From NCBI GenBank assembly GCA_023429265.1, contig JAEYVS010000112.1, forward strand, positions 1 to 13,321: a stretch of 13,321 bases of DNA, written 5' to 3'. Source of the DNA: Bacteroidota bacterium. GTDB lineage: Bacteria > Bacteroidota > Ignavibacteria > Tepidaquicellales > Tepidaquicellaceae. The notes below the pieces were generated by a model. It was not told where the DNA came from, searched no databases, and worked only from the letters and a program-made list of their open reading frames with translations. Shown here one piece after another: positions 1-7,462 of this stretch. Position 1 is the stretch's first letter; every line of letters begins with the position of its first letter. The translations under genes and the position numbers were made by a program.

Positions 1-1
1 T

Positions 2-49
2 TTAGGCTACCATCTGGGACAGATAAACTATCATAGAAGGATGTTTTAA
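2..49 (+). CDS. C-terminal end of a probable DinB-family protein (partial, 5' end outside window)
   Basis: Reading frame 2 is open from the left edge and ends with TAA at 47-49. It gives LGYHLGQINYHRRMF. The H-x-GQI-x-Y-x-R pattern resembles the last helix of DinB/YfiT-like four-helix-bundle proteins, where a late histidine usually takes part in metal binding. The gene ends 3 bp before the stop codon of the convergent Rieske gene. Only 15 residues are visible, so the family call rests on remembered motif similarity and the function cannot be stated. Confidence 0.45.
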   Translation, partial: LGYHLGQINYHRRMF

Positions 50-52
50 ATA

Positions 53-1138
53 TTAACCCAAAAACTCCCCCAGCACCCTGTGGAAATGATGAACTCCCTG
101 CTCACGTTTTGGTGAGTACCTGCCCGATTTATAAAATCTGGAATTTATTCCCTTCTGCACCATCTCTACAATGTCCTCATCTTCGCGTTCGACTCTATCC
201 AGCCCTGCTCCCGCGCCTTTGTCCAGGGCATTAGGATCAGAGACGTATGTCAGGAAGGAAACCTTTGTTAAATTCATTGCAAGCGGTCTCACTACATTAA
301 CCGACAATCCCCACGGATAAAAATTAAACATCATATTCGGGAAAACCCAATAGTAATATGCCGAAACATCTTTACCAAAGTCCGGGGAGTCCTTAGGCAA
401 ATCGAATGTATCCTCACCCTTATCGGAAATTCCTATTTGCAGGTTGCAGTATTCATATATCTCGCTTTCATATTTCCCGTAGTCCAGGGTCGCGTTTAAT
501 CCTGAATGTACGAACGGGATGTGAAATCCCTCCAGGTAGTTATCGCAATACAAAGCCCAGTTAGCCTTCACAAGATAGTCTCTGGATCTGGATGGCTCGA
601 ATTTCAATCTGTCAAATGGAAACCAATTCAGTCTTTCAGAGATCGGTTTCAGGTATGTCTCCAGTGAATGATTTGGATTGAGTGAAACGAATATGAAATT
701 CTTCCACTGCTCAAAATCTACTTTTGTCAGGTTATCTGCGTCGGTAGGGAAGTTCTCGCACTCCTGGAATTCCGGCATCGACTTGAATTTTCCGTCCAGT
801 TCGAATCTCCTACCGTGATATCTGCATTTCAATACATTGAGATTGCAGGGATCCTCCACCACAATATTTCCCCTGTGAGTACATACATTTGAAAGGCAGT
901 GCAGATTATCTTCATTATCCCTTGTAAGTATCAAGGGTTCATTTAAATATTCGTCAAGCAGGTTAAAGGGATATACCTGTCCGGGTACTTTTACAATATC
1001 CTCATCTCCTATAAAATGCCACGACCTCGAAAAGATCCTCTCTTTGCATTCCTCGAAGGTCTCCTTATCCCTGTAAAATGAAGAGGGGAGCGTGCTTGCC
1101 TTTCGGATGTCCGGGTCTATATGGAATTGTATACTCAT
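53..1138 (-). CDS. Rieske [2Fe-2S] non-heme iron oxygenase, alpha-subunit-like
   Basis: 361 aa, the usual size for a ring-hydroxylating oxygenase alpha subunit or a choline/carnitine monooxygenase-like protein. An N-terminal Rieske domain carries C86-x-H88 and C105-x2-H108, the cluster ligands. The C-terminal catalytic domain carries N200-Y-x-x-E203-x2-H206-x4-H211, which supplies the two iron histidines. A late acidic motif (residues 317-328, with D320 or D322) probably gives the third, carboxylate ligand. Such enzymes use electrons from a separate reductase to hydroxylate or demethylate a substrate; no reductase or ferredoxin gene lies in the window, and the substrate cannot be told. The ATG lies 4 bp downstream of the stop of the disrupted membrane gene, so it is probably the last gene of the ftsY-mutL transcript. 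No clear Shine-Dalgarno is seen. The start is supported by a typical N-terminus that leads directly into the Rieske domain. Confidence 0.9.
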   Translation of the reverse strand: MSIQFHIDPDIRKASTLPSSFYRDKETFEECKERIFSRSWHFIGDEDIVKVPGQVYPFNLLDEYLNEPLILTRDNEDNLHCLSNVCTHRGNIVVEDPCNLNVLKCRYHGRRFELDGKFKSMPEFQECENFPTDADNLTKVDFEQWKNFIFVSLNPNHSLETYLKPISERLNWFPFDRLKFEPSRSRDYLVKANWALYCDNYLEGFHIPFVHSGLNATLDYGKYESEIYEYCNLQIGISDKGEDTFDLPKDSPDFGKDVSAYYYWVFPNMMFNFYPWGLSVNVVRPLAMNLTKVSFLTYVSDPNALDKGAGAGLDRVEREDEDIVEMVQKGINSRFYKSGRYSPKREQGVHHFHRVLGEFLG

Positions 1139-1142
1139 TATT

Positions 1143-1530
1143 TTAAATCTTATGATAAAATATTTTCATTCCTGAATAAACCAAAATAAAAACAAATATA
1201 ACAACCGAAATAGGAAACACTATTATATAAATAAAAGGATACATAAAATTAATAGAAGTTATGAGCAGAGATATTATTATATAGAAAAAAATTGATTTAT
1301 AAGAAATATTACCAACAATCTTTTTTTGAATTAAATATTTATTAATAAATAATAACGAACATATCCAACATAAGATATAGAATATAGTTATATATAATAA
1401 CGTCAGCTTTTATAAATAATTGGAATACTACAGATGTATACATCAAAACTTGAACAGTCAAAAAAAGCCACCAGTATAATTTAATACCACCCATACCTTT
1501 AGCTTCGGCTGAATCTTTTATCAAGCTCAT
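1143..1530 (-). pseudogene. small multi-pass membrane protein gene interrupted by a frameshift
   Basis: Two minus-strand frames together make one plausible protein. Frame A starts at ATG 1530, or at an internal ATG that begins 'MGGIKLYWW', and gives 62 aa ending at TAA 1342-1344. Frame B, shifted by one base, is open from just after a TAA at 1410-1412 down to TAA 1143-1145. Frame B gives 88 residues with further long hydrophobic stretches and ends in a basic tail, GMKIFYHKI. A single-base indel somewhere between about 1345 and 1409 would join them into a protein of roughly 128 aa with about four membrane segments. Frame A overlaps the end of mutL by 32 bp, and frame B stops 4 bp before the Rieske ATG, which is a normal operon fit for one intact gene. 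The region is clearly AT-richer than its neighbours. I do not recognise the family. A true pseudogene, a sequencing error and programmed frameshifting all remain possible. Confidence 0.6.
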
Positions 1531-3337
1531 CCGTCGTAATTCTGATCATCGTAGGTCTTCCGTGCGGGCATACATACGGCATCTTAGCAGCGAATAAATT
1601 ATCCACTAATCCCAGCATCTCCTTTTGTGTTAGTCCGTCATTTGCCTTTATCGCGCTTCTGCAGGCGAATGATTTCGCCAGGTTATCGCGTTTTTCTAAA
1701 TTCAGCTTTAACTCATATTCTTTGTACTGGTCTATGATCTGCTGGAATATCTTTTCTTCATCACCTACTTTCACATCCGATGGCAGCCCGTACAATTCAA
1801 TGGTATCTTCCGGGAGTATCTTAAAGTTAAATCCAAGGTTGCTCATCTCTTTCTTCAGTCCTTCTGCTATCTTAAAATCTATCTTCGTCAGCTTGATATT
1901 TATAGGTATTAGCAGCTGCTGTGAAAATGATGACTGAGACTCCAGCCATAATAGCGCCCGCTCATACAATATCCTTTCGTGTGCCGCATGCTGATCTATT
2001 ATCAATACTCCTGTCTCCGTCTGGCACATTATGTACTTCTTCTGGAATTGCCATATGTTAAATCTCTCTGTCTCGGATTTCGGAGAGTGCTCGAATACAT
2101 TAGCCTGGCTCTCATTGGACTGATTCTTAGACTGAAATATATCCTCTTCCTTCTCTTCCGCCTGTGAACCCGCCTCGAATATCGAATGTATCATTGCCCC
2201 TTTTTTCTCCGGAAGATCACTTTGCGTAAAGCCTGATTTCGCGGGAGAAAAACTTTCCATTTGTGTAATATTTCCTTCACCGGATTTCTTATGAAAGAAT
2301 GTTTCATTGTCATTCCCTGCGGTGTCGAATCCCATCTCGAACGTCAGGTCTGCTTTTTTCAGCGCGTCACGCATTGCATTCACAATGAATCCAAAAACAG
2401 CTCCCTCTTCCTCGAATTTCACTTCCAGCTTCGACGGGTGTACGTTTACGTCGACCTTTTTTGGATCTATCTGGATAAACAAAAAGAACGATGGATAATT
2501 GCCCTTCTCTATAAGATGATCATAGCCTGTATAAACTGCATAGTTTAAATTCTTATTGGAGAAAAACCTATTGTTCAGATAAAAGAACTGGTCCTGCTTG
2601 GACTTCTTTGTGAAATTCGGTTTGGAAACATATCCTTTTATACTAATGAGCTGATTGCCGTACTCCACTGGTACGAGCGCTTCGGTGAATTCGTGCGTGA
2701 AAATATCCGAAAGCCTGTCTATCAGTTCGCTTTTCGACAGGTCAAATATCCTCTCGTCATTATTCCAGAATGAAAATGATATCTCCGGATGTGATATAGC
2801 CAGCTTTACGAAAGTCTCGTATATGTGCTTAAATTCTGTCTGGTTCGACTTCAGAAAATTCCTTCGGCCCGGTGTATTGTAAAATAAATTCTTCACCGAA
2901 AGGGAAGTCCCATTGGAGGTTGTAGTCTTTGTGACCTCAACCACTTCATTCCCTTCTACCCGTATCAATGTTCCAATATCGTCAATACCTGTTTTGGTTT
3001 TCATTTCGACCTGCGATATCGAACAGATCGAAGCAAGCGCTTCTCCCCGGAATCCAAGTGTATTGATGGCCTCGAGGTCTTCATACGAAGTTATCTTACT
3101 TGTGGAATGTCTCTGAAAGCTCATCACAGCATCTTCCTCTGTCATACCTGAGCCGTTATCTACTATCTGGATCAGTGCTTTACCCGCGTCTTTTATGATA
3201 AGGCTTATGTCGGTAGCTCCGGCATCGATGGAATTTTCCATTAGTTCTTTTACCACAGACTCCGGTCTATTCACAACCTCACCGGCAGCGATCTTATTTG
3301 ATAAAGCCTGGGGCAATATTTTTATCGATCCACTCAA
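1499..3337 (-). CDS. mutL: DNA mismatch repair endonuclease MutL
   Basis: 612 aa. The N-terminal GHKL ATPase domain shows the ELMENSIDAG box (E31, N35), DNGSGM (60-65) and GFRGEA (95-100), followed by the TSNGT and NTPGRR motifs. A variable polar linker (about 340-420) leads to a C-terminal dimerisation and nuclease domain. That domain carries DQHA-x2-E-x4-E from residue 448, the ACRSAIKA motif near 558 and CPHGRP near 590. These are the metal-binding motifs of the nicking MutL type found in bacteria without MutH, so this MutL should cut the daughter strand itself after MutS recognition. The gene starts 14 bp after the ftsY stop. Its 3' end overlaps the small membrane gene by 32 bp. Confidence 0.98.
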   Translation of the reverse strand: MSGSIKILPQALSNKIAAGEVVNRPESVVKELMENSIDAGATDISLIIKDAGKALIQIVDNGSGMTEEDAVMSFQRHSTSKITSYEDLEAINTLGFRGEALASICSISQVEMKTKTGIDDIGTLIRVEGNEVVEVTKTTTSNGTSLSVKNLFYNTPGRRNFLKSNQTEFKHIYETFVKLAISHPEISFSFWNNDERIFDLSKSELIDRLSDIFTHEFTEALVPVEYGNQLISIKGYVSKPNFTKKSKQDQFFYLNNRFFSNKNLNYAVYTGYDHLIEKGNYPSFFLFIQIDPKKVDVNVHPSKLEVKFEEEGAVFGFIVNAMRDALKKADLTFEMGFDTAGNDNETFFHKKSGEGNITQMESFSPAKSGFTQSDLPEKKGAMIHSIFEAGSQAEEKEEDIFQSKNQSNESQANVFEHSPKSETERFNIWQFQKKYIMCQTETGVLIIDQHAAHERILYERALLWLESQSSFSQQLLIPINIKLTKIDFKIAEGLKKEMSNLGFNFKILPEDTIELYGLPSDVKVGDEEKIFQQIIDQYKEYELKLNLEKRDNLAKSFACRSAIKANDGLTQKEMLGLVDNLFAAKMPYVCPHGRPTMIRITTDELDKRFSRS

Positions 3338-3351
3338 ATTAACCGTTCAAT

Positions 3352-4296
3352 TTAATCGTTTAATTGCTTTTCTTCGAATAACGCGCTTACGAATTTTTCT
3401 TTATCGAATATCTGTAGGTCGTCTATCTGTTCTCCAACCCCGATGAATCTCACCGGTATTTTCATTTCCTTGCTTATCTTCATAACAATCCCGCCCTTAG
3501 CAGTTCCGTCTAACTTAGTTAAAATTATTCCCGTCAGACCGTTCAACGCCTTTGAAAACTCTTTTGCCTGGTTAAGCCCGTTCTGTCCGGTCGTTGCATC
3601 TATCACAATGAATATCTCGTGCGGAGCATCGGGAACTACCTTCTGCATCACTCTCTTTACCTTATTCAGTTCATCCATCAAGTGCGACTTATTATGAAGC
3701 CTTCCTGCGGTATCCACCAGCACCACGTCGGTATTATTTGCTGCAGCCTGCTTCACTGTGTCAAACGCGACAGAGGCAGGGTCTTTTGCATCCGGTTTCT
3801 GTAATATTTCCACGCCCGCCCGCTTTGCCCAGGTTTCTAACTGCTCATTGGCGGCCGCTCTGAATGTATCGGCTGAACCGATGAGAACACTTTTCCCGGC
3901 ATTCTTGAAATTATGCGCAAGTTTTCCCACTGATGTTGTTTTTCCGACTCCATTCACACCTACTATCATTACGACAAATGGCTTCTTATCAGTATTAAAT
4001 GAAAATGTATCGAATTCCGATAAATTATCACTCAATACATTTTTTATTTCATCCTTAATGAGATTATTCAGCTCTTCACTGTCTTCATATTTGTCGGTCT
4101 TCGCTCTTGTACGAATATTTTCTATCAAAACTTCAGCGGTATCATATCCCATATCCGAAGATAAGAATATCTCTTCCAGCTCCTCGATGAACTCATCATC
4201 TATCTTCGATTTAGCATTGACGAGCCTGTTGACCTTGCCAAAAAGGTCTTCCTTGGTTTTGGTCAGCCCCTGCTTTAACTTATCAAAAAATGACAT
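3352..4296 (-). CDS. ftsY: signal recognition particle receptor FtsY
   Basis: 314 aa from the chosen start. This is the SRP-type GTPase that docks ribosome-SRP complexes at the membrane for co-translational insertion. Domains in order: a short N-terminal helical region (about 1-90) without the long acidic A domain of the E. coli protein, then the NG GTPase. The GTPase shows G1 GVNGVGKTT (113-121), DTFRAAA (143-149), G3 DTAGRLH (195-201), G4 TKLDGTAKGG (260-269) and GVGEQIDDL (286-294). The frame is open a further 18 codons upstream to an ATG at 4350, but that extension translates straight through the terminator hairpin and T-tract at 4312-4343. The ATG at 4296, giving MSFFDKLKQGL, is therefore the real start. 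mutL follows 14 bp downstream. Confidence 0.97.
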   Translation of the reverse strand: MSFFDKLKQGLTKTKEDLFGKVNRLVNAKSKIDDEFIEELEEIFLSSDMGYDTAEVLIENIRTRAKTDKYEDSEELNNLIKDEIKNVLSDNLSEFDTFSFNTDKKPFVVMIVGVNGVGKTTSVGKLAHNFKNAGKSVLIGSADTFRAAANEQLETWAKRAGVEILQKPDAKDPASVAFDTVKQAAANNTDVVLVDTAGRLHNKSHLMDELNKVKRVMQKVVPDAPHEIFIVIDATTGQNGLNQAKEFSKALNGLTGIILTKLDGTAKGGIVMKISKEMKIPVRFIGVGEQIDDLQIFDKEKFVSALFEEKQLND

Positions 4297-4311
4297 ATTA
4301 AATTTTCTTTT

Positions 4312-4343
4312 TAAATAAAAAAAAGCCTGCTGAATAAGCAGGC
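4312..4343 (-). terminator. rho-independent terminator after the acyl-CoA dehydrogenase gene
   Basis: The arms GCCTGCT (4325-4331) and AGCAGGC (4337-4343) are a perfect 7-bp inverted repeat around a 5-nt loop. On the minus strand the stem is followed by eight T residues and then ATTT. The plus-strand side has no T-tract, so it acts on minus-strand transcripts only. It sits about 40 bp past the acyl-CoA dehydrogenase stop and about 20 bp before the ftsY ATG. Confidence 0.9.
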
Positions 4344-4385
4344 ACACCAACCCGCCCGGATCGGCAATTTAAGATAAAAACTTGT

Positions 4386-5531
4386 TTAAAACATTTCGAG
4401 CACGTTCCTGGCAATGATCATCTTCTGTACTTCGGATGTACCCTCGCCAATGGTCATAAGCTTTACATCTCTGTATAATTTTTCGACAGGAAATTCTTTC
4501 ATGAATCCGTATCCGCCGTGTATCTGGATGGCTTCATTCGTTGCTTTGGTTGCTATTTCCGACGCGAAGTATTTCGCCATCGCTGCTGATAAATTTATTG
4601 GCCTGCCGTCATCTTTATCGGTAGCCGCCCTGTAAACAAGGAGCTTCGCGGCATCGATGTCCGTTGCCATGTCAGATAGCTTGAATTGTATTCCCTGGAA
4701 TTCAGATAATGCTTTTCCGAACTGCTTTCTTTCCTTCGCGTACTTCAGCGCTGCCTCGAATGCTCCTTCGGCAATTCCCAATGAAAGAGCCGCAATTGCG
4801 ATCCTTCCGCCGTCCAGAATTTTCATCGCCTGCTTAAATCCATCGCCTTCTTCACCGACAAGATTTTCTGCAGGGATCTTCACATTTTCGAATATGAGCT
4901 CGGCTGTGTCCGATGCTCTCATCCCCAGCTTATTTTCTTTCTTTCCGACTTTAAAACCGTCCCATCCTTTTTCCAGTATGAAAGTGGATATTCCTTTGCT
5001 TCCTTTTGATTTATCGGTGACTGCCATCACTACTGCTATCTCTCCGACTGCTCCCTGCGTGATAAATATCTTGCTGCCGTTCAGTATGTAATGGTCGCCA
5101 TTTTTTTCTGCTGTGGAAGCCATACCTGCCGCGTCACTGCCGGAAACATTTTCGGTCAAACCCCACGCTCCAAGCTTCGTGCCTGAAGTAAGGTCCGGCA
5201 TGTATTTTTTCTTCAGCTCTTCACTCGCGAATGAATATATGTGGTTAGTGCATAATCCGTTGTGAGATGCAATAGTCAAACCTAATGAAGGATCTATCTT
5301 TGAAATTTCTTCGATAATAATAGCATACTCCATTGCGGTCATCCCCGCCCCGCCGTATTCTTCCGGGAAGATAATGCCTAAAAACCCGATCTCTCCAAGT
5401 TTCTTCGCAATATCCATTGGAAATTCCTGCGCTTCGTCGTATTTCATTACAGTAGGGGCTATCTCGTTCTGAGCAAATTCCCTCGCCAGCTTTTGTACCT
5501 CTAACTGCTGTTCGGTAAGTTTAAAATCCAT
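4386..5531 (-). CDS. acyl-CoA dehydrogenase, short-chain/butyryl-CoA type
   Basis: 381 aa, the standard size for this FAD enzyme, which makes a trans-2-enoyl-CoA and passes electrons to an electron-transfer flavoprotein. The N-terminal helical domain runs to about 115. The middle beta domain shows LTENVSGSDA (125-134) and NGSKIFITQG (151-160). The C-terminal helical domain has the RKQFGK segment, HGGYGF (338-343) and IGEGTSEVQ, in which E363 is at the position of the catalytic base of short-chain and butyryl-CoA dehydrogenases. Chain length and physiological role (fatty acid or amino acid breakdown) cannot be fixed from the sequence, and no etf genes are in the window. It has its own terminator. 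A 153-bp gap separates it from pyrE and contains a TATAAT match on the minus strand at 5618-5623, so it is probably transcribed alone. Confidence 0.95.
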   Translation of the reverse strand: MDFKLTEQQLEVQKLAREFAQNEIAPTVMKYDEAQEFPMDIAKKLGEIGFLGIIFPEEYGGAGMTAMEYAIIIEEISKIDPSLGLTIASHNGLCTNHIYSFASEELKKKYMPDLTSGTKLGAWGLTENVSGSDAAGMASTAEKNGDHYILNGSKIFITQGAVGEIAVVMAVTDKSKGSKGISTFILEKGWDGFKVGKKENKLGMRASDTAELIFENVKIPAENLVGEEGDGFKQAMKILDGGRIAIAALSLGIAEGAFEAALKYAKERKQFGKALSEFQGIQFKLSDMATDIDAAKLLVYRAATDKDDGRPINLSAAMAKYFASEIATKATNEAIQIHGGYGFMKEFPVEKLYRDVKLMTIGEGTSEVQKMIIARNVLEMF

Positions 5532-5684
5532 TTGTAGTTATAGTAATTTGTGGTTAATCCTGAATATAATCAGATTTTTTGATTTCATAAATGGTATAAA
5601 TCGTGCAGGAAGTTAAAATTATAAAGTCCACATTGCAAGGGGACAGAGCTTAAAATCTAAGAATCATTAATAATTACAAATTAA

Positions 5685-6257
5685 CTAAAGGTATCTGCTT
5701 CCCGGCGTTGTGATCGGAATTTCATTTAGCCAGTCCGGGACTTCATCCGGCTTGAATTTCACTACATCCACAGTTGCCAGTGCTTTTGTCGGATATCCGA
5801 AATCAACTTTGCCATTGCTCCTGTCTATTATAAGTCCAATGCCGACTATGTTTCCTTTTAGTTTCTCTACCATCTCTACAACTTCTTTCACGCTGCCGCC
5901 GGTTGTTACGATGTCTTCGACGATGAGTATATTTTCGCCTTCATTTATCTCAAAGCCTCTCCGCACGCTCATCACGCCATTCTCGCGTTCAGAGTATATG
6001 TTAGGTACATTAAGCTGTCTGCCGACCTCCGTGCCCAATACGATAGCGCCTGTTGCCGGAGCCACTACCTTATCGATCTTTTTATCTTTAAATGCTTCAA
6101 TTATTGCAGTGGAAAACGCTGTATTGTATTCGGGGAACTGGAATACTTTTGATTTCTGGAAATAATGCGGGCTGTGATCCCCGGACGTAAGGACAAAATG
6201 GCCTTCCAGAAATGATCCGGTCTTTTTAAATATCTCGATTACTTCTTCGCCTGTCAT
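5685..6257 (-). CDS. pyrE: orotate phosphoribosyltransferase
   Basis: 190 aa. It transfers orotate to PRPP to give OMP, the fifth step of UMP synthesis, in the cytoplasm. The PRPP-binding motif ILIVEDIVTTGG lies at 110-121, with acidic residues E114 and D115. The N-terminal segment 20-36, GHFVLTSGDHSPHYFQK, is the substrate-side motif of this family. The region near 82-100 (NVPNIYSERENG to SVRRGF) forms the usual flexible catalytic loop. Length is normal for the short bacterial and archaeal form. The ATG is one base from the murI stop (6259-6261), so the two genes are almost certainly cotranscribed and probably translationally coupled. Confidence 0.96.
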   Translation of the reverse strand: MTGEEVIEIFKKTGSFLEGHFVLTSGDHSPHYFQKSKVFQFPEYNTAFSTAIIEAFKDKKIDKVVAPATGAIVLGTEVGRQLNVPNIYSERENGVMSVRRGFEINEGENILIVEDIVTTGGSVKEVVEMVEKLKGNIVGIGLIIDRSNGKVDFGYPTKALATVDVVKFKPDEVPDWLNEIPITTPGSRYL

Positions 6258-6258
6258 A

Positions 6259-7074
6259 TTAGGATAGTTTAATTTTTTTCACTTCTTTGATCTTTTTACC
6301 AAGAAACCTCTCGCTCACATCTTTAAAATTAGCAGGGAAGTCTGTTACAAAGAACTTGTGATAGCCCTCTTTTTTCTGCTTATTGAGTAAATTCTCGCTT
6401 TCCAACCTTTTTTTGGCAATTTTAGCGGTTTCCTCTCCCGGATCGATTAGTTTGATTCCCTTACCAACTACCTTCTGTATGGTTTTATGTAGTATCGGAT
6501 AATGCGTACATCCCATAATCATAGTATCTATACCGCTTCTTCGGATATCACTCAGATATTCACTAGCCGTTAATTCAGCGATTTTATTATCAGTCCACCC
6601 ATCCTCAGCAAGCTGAACAAATAAACTGCAGTTTTGAGAATATACTTTAGCTTTTTTGTCTAATTTCTTTATTTCCTTCTGGTAAGCGCCGCTGCTTATA
6701 GTAGCTCTTGTACCAATGACCCCAATATTATGATTTTTCGTAATTTGAGTTGCAGCTGAAGCACCTGGACCAATTACTCCTATGATTGGAACTGTAGTGA
6801 TCTTACTTAGGAATGGTACGGAAATTGCTGATGATGTATTGCAAGCTATTATTACAAGTTTGACTTTTTGCTTCAAGAGAAACTTTAAGCACTCAATGGA
6901 GTAAAGAATTACTGTTTCCTTGGATTTTGTACCATATGGCAGCCTGGCAGAATCTCCCAGGTATATTATGTTCTCATTTGGAAGAAGCTTGAATACTGAC
7001 TTTGCGACAGTAAGGCCTCCTATTCCGGAGTCAAATATTCCAATAGGGCTTACGGAACTTACTTTAGACTTCAA
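6259..7074 (-). CDS. murI: glutamate racemase
   Basis: 271 aa. It converts L-glutamate to D-glutamate for peptidoglycan precursors without a cofactor. The two-domain Asp/Glu racemase fold is shown by IGIFDSGIGG (11-20, with catalytic D15), GDSARLPYGTKS (40-51), ACNTSS (77-82, catalytic C78) and MGCTHYP (187-193, catalytic C189 and H191). These two cysteines deprotonate the alpha carbon from opposite faces. The chosen ATG leaves only a ten-residue lead before the first strand, which is normal. It is the first gene of a two-gene unit with pyrE, reading away from the 7075-7462 spacer. No strong promoter is visible in front of it. Confidence 0.97.
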   Translation of the reverse strand: MKSKVSSVSPIGIFDSGIGGLTVAKSVFKLLPNENIIYLGDSARLPYGTKSKETVILYSIECLKFLLKQKVKLVIIACNTSSAISVPFLSKITTVPIIGVIGPGASAATQITKNHNIGVIGTRATISSGAYQKEIKKLDKKAKVYSQNCSLFVQLAEDGWTDNKIAELTASEYLSDIRRSGIDTMIMGCTHYPILHKTIQKVVGKGIKLIDPGEETAKIAKKRLESENLLNKQKKEGYHKFFVTDFPANFKDVSERFLGKKIKEVKKIKLS

Positions 7075-7172
7075 ATGCTATGAATTATTTATATTCAAAA
7101 TACAATATTTTTTTTAATTGTTAAATGTATTTGCAATATCTCATAGTTTAGGTAGATAAAAGAAGTTTAGAA

Positions 7173-7197
7173 ACTAATATTTGACCAAAAAATTAGT
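7173..7197. promoter_or_regulatory. inverted repeat next to the -35 box, possible operator
   Basis: ACTAAT (7173-7178) and ATTAGT (7192-7197) form a 6-bp dyad separated by 13 bp. The right arm ends one base before the TTGACA element at 7199. The location suits an activator or repressor site, but short AT-rich dyads also arise by chance. Confidence 0.3.
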
Positions 7198-7198
7198 A

Positions 7199-7227
7199 TT
7201 GACATTGTGAAATGAAATACCTATAGT
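7199..7227 (+). promoter_or_regulatory. near-consensus sigma70-type promoter
   Basis: TTGACA (7199-7204) is followed by a 17-bp spacer and TATAGT (7222-7227), that is 11 of 12 consensus positions at ideal spacing. Predicted transcription start is about 7234. It points towards the T9SS gene at 7463 and would give a leader of roughly 230 nt that contains the small ORF at 7319. Housekeeping promoters in Bacteroidota often differ from the E. coli consensus, so activity is inferred. Confidence 0.5.
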
Positions 7228-7318
7228 TGAATCAATATGTAAATAAGCTATAACTAGAAGCATTATTATTAATAACGTTAATATTAAAGATATCAATGTT
7301 TACTATAGCGAGATTACT

Positions 7319-7390
7319 ATGATTATTATAACTAAGGAGGAACTTCAGAACTACTTATTCGAAAATTTTGATTTTGATTTCTTTGAATAA
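7319..7390 (+). CDS. possible 23-aa leader peptide or gene remnant
   Basis: ATG at 7319 opens a frame of 23 codons ending at TAA 7388-7390. The peptide begins MIIITKEELQNYL and ends in an acidic, aromatic tail, ENFDFDFFE. The same frame is open upstream to 7247 but has no other ATG, GTG or TTG start. No Shine-Dalgarno lies before the ATG; an AAGGAGG sits inside the ORF (7334-7340) with no start codon after it at normal spacing. The composition looks protein-like, so it may be a real small protein, a leader peptide for the gene at 7463, or the tail of a decayed gene. I do not recognise it. Confidence 0.25.
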   Translation: MIIITKEELQNYLFENFDFDFFE

Positions 7391-7462
7391 AATTTTGTAT
7401 ATTTTAAGTTCAACTTTAATTTATCTTACTTTTTATAAATAAACAATTTTAGTGAGGGAATT

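Larger units (their letters stand above)
7075..7462. other. 388-bp AT-rich divergent intergenic region
   Basis: The spacer lies between murI (minus) and the T9SS propeller gene (plus). It contains a near-consensus promoter on the plus strand (7199-7227), an inverted repeat next to it (7173-7197), a short ORF (7319-7390) and a good ribosome binding site just before 7463. The minus-strand side in front of murI is AT-rich, without a promoter I can defend. No tRNA, terminator hairpin or mobile-element end is seen. Confidence 0.8.

Noticed and set aside
1342..1530. The 62-aa ORF as a complete small membrane protein
   Set aside because: The next frame continues with equally membrane-like sequence for another 70 or more codons, up to the Rieske gene, so the short ORF is better read as half of a frameshifted gene.
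3758..4318. 186-aa open frame antisense to ftsY
   Set aside because: It is a serine/phenylalanine-rich shadow of a clearly conserved gene, with no recognisable domain.
4297..4350. Longer ftsY start at the ATG at 4350
   Set aside because: The added residues are the translation of the terminator stem and T-tract. The ATG at 4296 gives a normal FtsY N-terminus.
5710..6165. 151-aa open frame antisense to pyrE
   Set aside because: pyrE on the other strand has all family motifs. This frame is low-complexity Ser/Thr-rich shadow sequence.
7334..7340. Perfect AAGGAGG Shine-Dalgarno
   Set aside because: No ATG, GTG or TTG follows at usable spacing, and it lies within a short ORF. Probably chance.
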